The position numbers and the translations under genes are program-made. Shown one piece after another: positions 1 to 6,342 of a DNA stretch of 8,690 bases (positions within the stretch are counted from its first letter, which is position 1; each line of letters starts with the position of its first letter). The stretch comes from JAYZDB01 sp036338025 (lineage in GTDB: Bacteria > Planctomycetota > UBA1135 > UBA2386): assembly GCA_036338025.1 (NCBI GenBank), contig JAYZDB010000299.1, forward strand, positions 1-8,690, read 5' to 3'. The notes beneath the pieces are model-generated. The model saw nothing but the letters and a program-made list of their open reading frames with translations, ran no database searches and was not told the origin of the DNA.

Positions 1-1752
<1,752 letters not shown>

Positions 1753-1760
1753 ATGCAAAA

Positions 1761-1765
1761 TCCTC
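1761..1765 (-). promoter_or_regulatory. Ribosome binding site of clpB
   Basis: On the minus strand the sequence reads GAGGA, followed by 8 nt and the ATG at 1752. This is a good Shine-Dalgarno match at normal spacing. It supports the assigned clpB start, which also gives the family-typical N-terminus. Confidence 0.7.
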
Positions 1766-1800
1766 GGGGTCGTGGAACGCTTGTCCGTGGGGAGTAGGAA

Positions 1801-1816
1801 TGCACAACGCGTGCCA
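1801..1816 (-). promoter_or_regulatory. Possible sigma-54 (-24/-12) promoter upstream of clpB
   Basis: The minus strand reads TGGCACGCGTTGTGCA. The RpoN consensus is TGGCACG-N4-TTGCW. The first seven bases match fully, three of four match in TTGC, and the invariant GG and GC doublets are exactly 12 bp apart start to start. Transcription would begin near 1790, giving a leader of about 38 nt before the clpB ATG. I found no CIRCE inverted repeat, no convincing sigma-32 site and no well-spaced sigma-70 pair in the same interval. No activator binding sites were identified, and a chance match cannot be excluded. Confidence 0.35.
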
Positions 1817-2050
1817 TCGCCAATAAGCTGCAAATAGGTCCTGAGACGGCGTATTCACCGGTTTTGAACATTTTGGCTTGTCAATTTGGCCCCTTGTTTC
1901 AGCCCGCCGCTGCCAGTCTGACAGCAGCGCCGATTACCGACTGTGGACGTTCTCCGCATGGTGCGTAGTGGGTGCTCGCTTGATGGACCGATAGGACTGA
2001 TTCGCGAGTTGCCGTTGGCGGGGCAGTGGGTTTTCCGTACGGTGCCCGGT

Positions 2051-2542
2051 GTGGCTTCGTTCTCGCCCACCGGGATCCTCTTTGTTTGCTTGGGCAACAT
2101 CTGTCGGTCGCCTACTGCGGAGGGGGTGTTTGCGCACAAGGTGGACGATGCCGGCCTGTCGGATCGGATACGAGTCGACTCTTGCGGGACGCGTGACTAT
2201 CACCCGGGCCAACGCCCGGATCCCCGTAGTTGTGAAGTCGCTGCTCAACGTGGATACCACTTTGATCACTTGCGTGCGCGCGTGATCTGCCGGTCTGACT
2301 TCGAGGAGTTTGACTACATCCTCGCAATGGATGAGTCGAATCTCCGGGACGTACTCGCGAGGTGCCCCTCGAACCGCCGTGATAGGGTGCGCCTGTTCAT
2401 GTCCTTTGCCCCAGAACTCGGAGAGGTCGCGGTGCCAGATCCGTACTACGGTGGTGGTTCGGGTTTCGATACGGTCCTCGATCTCGTTGAGGCAGCCTCC
2501 GATGGCTTGATCGAACATCTGCGGAATGAGTGGTCGGGTTAG
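2051..2542 (+). CDS. Low-molecular-weight protein tyrosine phosphatase, possible ribulosamine-5-phosphatase
   Basis: This is a cytosolic LMW-PTP that hydrolyses phosphate monoesters through a cysteinyl-phosphate intermediate. Near the N-terminus is the signature VCLGNICRSPTAEG, a CX5R P-loop with catalytic Cys13 and Arg19 counted from GTG 2051. The general-acid motif DPYYGG (Asp130) lies near the C-terminus. With this start the protein is 163 residues, normal for the family, and the first strand (ILFVC) begins 8 residues in. A weak GGTG sits 6 nt upstream. The frame stays open to GTG 1943, with in-frame ATG 1958 and GTG 2042 as alternatives. Those add 3-36 residues that do not look like the family. 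The kinase gene starts 9 nt after the stop, implying one transcript. LMW-PTPs paired with fructosamine-type kinases can act as protein-ribulosamine-5-phosphatases, so a repair role is inferred here. Ordinary phosphotyrosine phosphatase activity is the alternative. Confidence 0.9.
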   Translation: MASFSPTGILFVCLGNICRSPTAEGVFAHKVDDAGLSDRIRVDSCGTRDYHPGQRPDPRSCEVAAQRGYHFDHLRARVICRSDFEEFDYILAMDESNLRDVLARCPSNRRDRVRLFMSFAPELGEVAVPDPYYGGGSGFDTVLDLVEAASDGLIEHLRNEWSG

Positions 2543-2551
2543 AATCGAGCG

Positions 2552-3406
2552 ATGACCAGTCTCGAACAACGGATTGCGGGACTGACGGGGCGTTGTCCTG
2601 TTCGCCTGTCAGCGATGCATGGTGGGTGCGTCAGCGAGGTCTATCTGGTCGAGTTCGACCAGGGTGATCGCCTGGTCGCGAAGGTCGACGAAGCACTCAC
2701 TGGACAACTCGAGATCGAGGCGCGCATGCTCGGGTACCTGGCGCCGCACCTTCCCGTGCCGTCGGTGGTGCATTCCAGTCCGGGACTCATGCTGATGAAC
2801 CACGTCAATGGGAGTGGATCGTTTTCCGCCGAAGTCCAGGTTCATGCTGCAGAGCTGCTCGCTGGTCTTCACGCTGTCGAGGGGTGTGCCTTTGGTTTCG
2901 AATGGGACACCGTGATCGGTTCGCTGCACCAACCAAATCCGGAGACTCCGAGTTGGATCGCGTTCTTCGGAGAGCATCGCCTGGTGTACATGGCCGAATT
3001 GGCCCAGGCTCGTGGTCGTCTTCCGAGTTCACTATGCAGTCGTGTCGAGACACTGGCTGGCGTCTTGGATCGGTTCCTGAGCGAGCCAGATACACCGAGC
3101 CTGCTGCACGGAGATATCTGGTCGGGCAATGTGCTCGCTGCTGATGGACGGGTGCAGGCCTTCCTGGACCCAGCGATCTACTTTGGTCACCCGGAGGTCG
3201 AACTTGCGTTCATCGTGATGTTTTCGACCTTCGGAACCCGCTTCTTCGAGACCTACGCAGAATTGCGTGGTATCGAGGATGGCTTCTTCGAGGAGCGAGC
3301 TCAGGTCTACAACCTGTACCCGAACCTCGTGCACGTGGCGCTGTTCGGCGGCAGCTACGAACACGCCGTCGAGCAGACCTTGGCACGGTGCGGTATTCGT
3401 AGCTGA
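2552..3406 (+). CDS. Fructosamine/ribulosamine 3-kinase family protein
   Basis: The family phosphorylates the 3-OH of ketosamine sugar adducts on protein lysines. The 3-phosphate is unstable and breaks down, freeing the amine (deglycation). The 284-residue protein has the FN3K/YniA plan. There is an N-lobe GGCVSEVYLVE nucleotide loop (24-34), candidate ATP-binding Lys44 in LVAKVD, and Glu56. The C-lobe has the catalytic loop LLHGDIWSGN with Asp188 and Asn193, then FLDPAIYFGHPEVELA with metal-binding Asp206. Length is normal for bacterial members (about 285-290) and no key residue is missing. The ATG is 9 nt past the phosphatase stop with only weak Shine-Dalgarno character, which suggests translational coupling. 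Many bacterial homologues prefer ribulosamines or erythrulosamines, which fits the phosphatase neighbour. Substrate choice cannot be read from sequence. The stop codon lies 13 nt from that of the convergent heme protein. Confidence 0.93.
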   Translation: MTSLEQRIAGLTGRCPVRLSAMHGGCVSEVYLVEFDQGDRLVAKVDEALTGQLEIEARMLGYLAPHLPVPSVVHSSPGLMLMNHVNGSGSFSAEVQVHAAELLAGLHAVEGCAFGFEWDTVIGSLHQPNPETPSWIAFFGEHRLVYMAELAQARGRLPSSLCSRVETLAGVLDRFLSEPDTPSLLHGDIWSGNVLAADGRVQAFLDPAIYFGHPEVELAFIVMFSTFGTRFFETYAELRGIEDGFFEERAQVYNLYPNLVHVALFGGSYEHAVEQTLARCGIRS

Positions 3407-3419
3407 TGACCTTGTCGTG

Positions 3420-6176
3420 CTATTTCGAGACCGTAACCCGCAAGCCCTGGGTGGCAGAGAGCCCCTGCGGTCCGCAGGGGTCGTTCCAGAGCGTCTGGCT
3501 GAAGACGGTCAAGCCGACCAGTGTCGAGTCCTGCGGTATCGGGAGTGGCACGGCGAGTTCTCCATGGGCATCGGCGATCACATCGAAGAGTAGTACGCCC
3601 GCCGTGGTGATGTCGATCAGTAGTTCGACACCGAGCAGGTGCAGGCTGCCTGCACCACCGCTGAGGCCCAGGATTCCGAAAGCCCTGGCGGGTGCGTTTT
3701 GCCCGACCAGCGAGAACGAACTGTTGCCGATACGGGGTTCGCTGCTGACGGTGAGTGTTGGCAACCCGGCGCAGCCCTTGGTGCCCACACCGTACGACGC
3801 GACCCCTTCGTCGCCGTCGAGGATGCCATCTTCGTCACGGTCGATCCCCAGGCGGCGGCCGGACAGAGGTAGCACACCGGTGAAGGTCAAGGTGGCATTG
3901 CCGGCCTTGATCAGGTTCTCGAGGCCGGTCAGGGTTAATGCTGACCCAGCCGTGGTGTCCGGATCGAATTGTCGTCGGTTTCGGTCGTAGAGGAAACTGC
4001 GCGGTGTGCCGTTGACCAGGCCCCTGCCGATCAGGTCGGCGTCACCTGCCTCGCTGCGGGCAATCAACGCGAGGATATCTGGCTTGACCGCAGTCAGGTT
4101 GCCTTGACTTGCAGTGACCTGGAAGCCGACTGACGGAGCGATGCCGGTGTCCCACGCCGAGACGAAGTCGGAGATCTTCCGCTTGTTGCTGAGGTTGGTG
4201 GACAGTGTGCCGAATACCGGCTGGCTGAGAAAGTCGACCAGGTCTTGGATCTCGCCGTCGTGGGTCAGCCCGAAGCCGCCCTTGCGGCCGATCGGAGTCT
4301 TGGCGAAGCTCAGCCGTTTGTAGATGTTGCGTAGCTGCGAGGTCTTCATTGCCTGAGTACCCTGCAGGATCACGCCGGGGAAGATCGTGCCGTCGGTACC
4401 TGAACCGAGCCGGTGGCAATCGATACACCTGACACTCCCGTTGAACGGTACGTTCGTATAGAGGTTCTCGCCGTCCTTGGCGCTTTGGCTCGGTAGCTGG
4501 TTGTCAAAGGTCCGGTTTGGATTCGGTGGAAAGGCGATGCTCTCCATGAAGGCCGCCAGCGAGTCCATGTCGGCGGCTGACAGGGTGGACTTGCCCATCA
4601 GGGAGTCAAACGCCCCGTTGAAGTCGGTGAGATTGGGCTTGTCGCCACGCCAGTGGAATGGTCCGGTACCCTTGAGTCCCTTCAGGGTCTGGGTGGTCAT
4701 CGGTCCCTTCATCGGATGCAGGTCGATCCGCTGGCCGCCGAAACCCCTGGTCCGGAACATGTCACCGGTCGGGTCACCCAGATCCCATGCCAGGCCGTCG
4801 ATGTCACCAGAGACGTGGCAGGACGCACAGGAGAAGGTGCCGTTGCCCGATAGCTTGGCGTCATAGAGGAAACCTCGACCCTCCTTGATCGCGATGGGCG
4901 TCGGGTCGGGGAGGCTGATTTCGACCAGCACTGCCGGATTCGCCGTGTCGATCGCGGAGATCGAGTTCGAAAGACGATTGAACACATACAGCAGATCTGC
5001 TGCCGGGTGCATGGCAAGTCCGTGCGGTCCGCGCTTGTGACGTGAATCGACTTTGCTACCGGGCGTGTCGCCGACTTCAAGGAAGCTCTTTACTGTGCCG
5101 GATGCGTTCAGCACTCCGATCCGGTCAGTACCGAACGCGGCGACATACATCGTCGTTCCCGAAATATCCCATTCCAGGGCAACTGGTTGGGCGAGCGTTG
5201 AGCTCAGTGCGCTTGTATTCGGGAGCGTGCTGTAGTCGATACCGGGGTTCAGGTCGAAGGCGGTCACGCTCGAATTCGGACGCGTGTCGACCCGGCTGAC
5301 CCGGTTGTCCCAGGCGTGGCCGCGCAGGGCTGTGACGAACCGCACCCTGTTGAGTGCCTCGGTGTTGGCAACCCAGACCTCTTGCGTGCCAGGCCGCAAC
5401 GCTGCCCCGAAGTTCATCGTGCCGACGGCCGGGTAGCTCTTGCGGATCTTCTGAGTCGCCGTGTCGATCTCCAGCAGGTCGTAGTCGGGCAGCACGACAT
5501 CGTGCTTGCTGGTCCAGGCCGGATCCTTGCTGTCGATGATCAGGCTAACCTGGGGTGGGGTTGGCAGTCTCTTGTTGACTGGCCGTGGTTGACTTGGAGC
5601 CTCGTCCAGGGGCAGGATCGTAGAGCCGTTGCCGGAGCGGTGAACCACTACCCATACGGTCTTGCCGTCAGGGCTCGCCAGCAGGTTGCGTGGCTCATCC
5701 CCGAAGATCTCGATGCGACCCAGGTCCTGGTGCGTCACGGCATCGAACACCGAAATCTCGTCGCTCCCAGCCGCTGACACGAACGCCTTGCCAGCGGCGA
5801 ATGCAACGTCGGCGGGTTCATCGACGACGTGCAGAGTTGCGGTAACCACACCGCGTCTGGTATCGACGACGCTAACCGAATCGGAGAGATGGTTGACGAC
5901 CCAGGCCTCGTCCGCGGTACGGGGCCGCACGCTGACCGGCTCGAGGCCGACGAAGACCTCTCGGAGCAGGACCGGCTGGCGCGGATTGGCGAGCGAGTAC
6001 ACCGCCAGTCGGTTGTCGGGTGTGTTGATGACTAGTAGACGGCTGCCGTCCTCCGAGGTTGCGATCGGATGGACACAGGGACTCTCGAAGTTCACGAAGC
6101 TCTGGGCGCCAAGCGACCCTGAGGCGGCGAGCAACACAGCGATTCCGAGACCAGCGCGGCGGAGTTGGGTCTGCAT
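3420..6176 (-). CDS. Exported YVTN beta-propeller / di-heme cytochrome c peroxidase-like protein, complete
   Basis: This 918-residue protein has a Sec signal peptide (MQTQLRRAGLGIAVLL, probable cleavage after Ala24, LGA/QS). Residues about 30-430 form YVTN-like propeller repeats (RLAVYSL, DSVSVVDT, DRIGVLNASG, NSISAIDT) with a Pro-rich insert near 193-209. A di-heme module follows: CASCH at 450-454, GPMTTQTLKGL at 491-501, HWRGD at 508-512, CIDCH at 584-588 and GFGLTHDG at 634-641. These elements resemble bacterial di-heme peroxidase/MauG proteins. An acidic loop DRDEDGILDGDE (779-790) looks calcium-binding. The tail (about 811-918) is a beta-rich domain of the kind I associate with Planctomycetota exoproteins. 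The frame is open to 6257, but ATG 6176 is chosen because it begins the signal peptide and has AAGGGAA just upstream. Two c-type hemes and redox activity outside the cytoplasm are likely. The substrate is unknown. It lies 166 nt downstream of its paralogue on the same strand. Confidence 0.88.
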   Translation of the reverse strand: MQTQLRRAGLGIAVLLAASGSLGAQSFVNFESPCVHPIATSEDGSRLLVINTPDNRLAVYSLANPRQPVLLREVFVGLEPVSVRPRTADEAWVVNHLSDSVSVVDTRRGVVTATLHVVDEPADVAFAAGKAFVSAAGSDEISVFDAVTHQDLGRIEIFGDEPRNLLASPDGKTVWVVVHRSGNGSTILPLDEAPSQPRPVNKRLPTPPQVSLIIDSKDPAWTSKHDVVLPDYDLLEIDTATQKIRKSYPAVGTMNFGAALRPGTQEVWVANTEALNRVRFVTALRGHAWDNRVSRVDTRPNSSVTAFDLNPGIDYSTLPNTSALSSTLAQPVALEWDISGTTMYVAAFGTDRIGVLNASGTVKSFLEVGDTPGSKVDSRHKRGPHGLAMHPAADLLYVFNRLSNSISAIDTANPAVLVEISLPDPTPIAIKEGRGFLYDAKLSGNGTFSCASCHVSGDIDGLAWDLGDPTGDMFRTRGFGGQRIDLHPMKGPMTTQTLKGLKGTGPFHWRGDKPNLTDFNGAFDSLMGKSTLSAADMDSLAAFMESIAFPPNPNRTFDNQLPSQSAKDGENLYTNVPFNGSVRCIDCHRLGSGTDGTIFPGVILQGTQAMKTSQLRNIYKRLSFAKTPIGRKGGFGLTHDGEIQDLVDFLSQPVFGTLSTNLSNKRKISDFVSAWDTGIAPSVGFQVTASQGNLTAVKPDILALIARSEAGDADLIGRGLVNGTPRSFLYDRNRRQFDPDTTAGSALTLTGLENLIKAGNATLTFTGVLPLSGRRLGIDRDEDGILDGDEGVASYGVGTKGCAGLPTLTVSSEPRIGNSSFSLVGQNAPARAFGILGLSGGAGSLHLLGVELLIDITTAGVLLFDVIADAHGELAVPLPIPQDSTLVGLTVFSQTLWNDPCGPQGLSATQGLRVTVSK
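3462..3480. repeat. 19-bp perfect palindrome inside the 3' end of the heme-protein gene
   Basis: CCCCTGCGG-T-CCGCAGGGG has 9-bp arms around one central base, so a real RNA hairpin would have about 8 bp with a 3-nt loop. On the minus strand it encodes the CGPQG stretch of the C-terminal domain and sits about 40 bp before the stop codon. The paralogous gene has the counterpart at 6387-6401. No T-run follows on either strand, so it is not a classical intrinsic terminator. It is the strongest hairpin near the convergent gene ends. Confidence 0.6.
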
Positions 6177-6180
6177 GGTG

Positions 6181-6187
6181 TTCCCTT
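6181..6187 (-). promoter_or_regulatory. Ribosome binding site deciding the start at 6176
   Basis: The minus strand reads AAGGGAA four bases before the ATG at 6176. It places the start immediately before the signal peptide rather than at the ATG-like position 6257 of the longer frame. The 27 extra codons of that longer frame encode an unconvincing stretch ahead of the hydrophobic leader. Confidence 0.65.
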
Positions 6188-6342
6188 GGGCAGGTGGGAC
6201 TATGCCAGCACGGTAAGGCATCCGTGGCTCGGTGCGAAGCAGCATGCCGGGGTTCACTGCTCAAAAGCTGTGGCAACAACCACCTGCAACTGGACGACAG
6301 GGACGATCCAACTCGGTTTGCGTGGCTGTCGATCGGCTGGTG

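Larger units (their letters stand above)
1753..2050. other. Divergent intergenic region between clpB and the phosphatase gene
   Basis: This stretch of about 300 bases should carry promoters for both directions. On the clpB side it holds the ribosome binding site and the sigma-54-like site. An isolated TTGACA occurs on the minus strand at 1884-1879, but no -10 element sits at 16-18 bp. An imperfect 6-bp inverted repeat lies at 1910-1924. No clear promoter was seen for the phosphatase gene. The phosphatase reading frame stays open leftward to a GTG at 1943, so part of this region may be coding if an upstream start is used. Confidence 0.6.

Noticed and set aside
1852..1884. Sigma-70 promoter for clpB (TTGACA on the minus strand with TGAATA downstream)
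   Set aside because: The spacer is 21 bp, too long, and no -10 match sits at 16-18 bp.
1910..1924. Imperfect inverted repeat CTGCCA-GTC-TGACAG as an operator
   Set aside because: The stem is 6 bp with one mismatch and there is no second copy, so it is not distinguishable from chance.
1753..1942. CIRCE/HrcA or sigma-32 control of clpB
   Set aside because: No TTAGCACTC/GAGTGCTAA repeat and no CTTGAA with CCCCAT-type pair at proper spacing was found.
3462..3480. Palindrome as an intrinsic terminator
   Set aside because: It lies within coding sequence and no T-run follows on either strand.
6177..6257. 27-codon N-terminal extension of the first heme protein
   Set aside because: A good ribosome binding site and a canonical signal peptide both point to the ATG at 6176.
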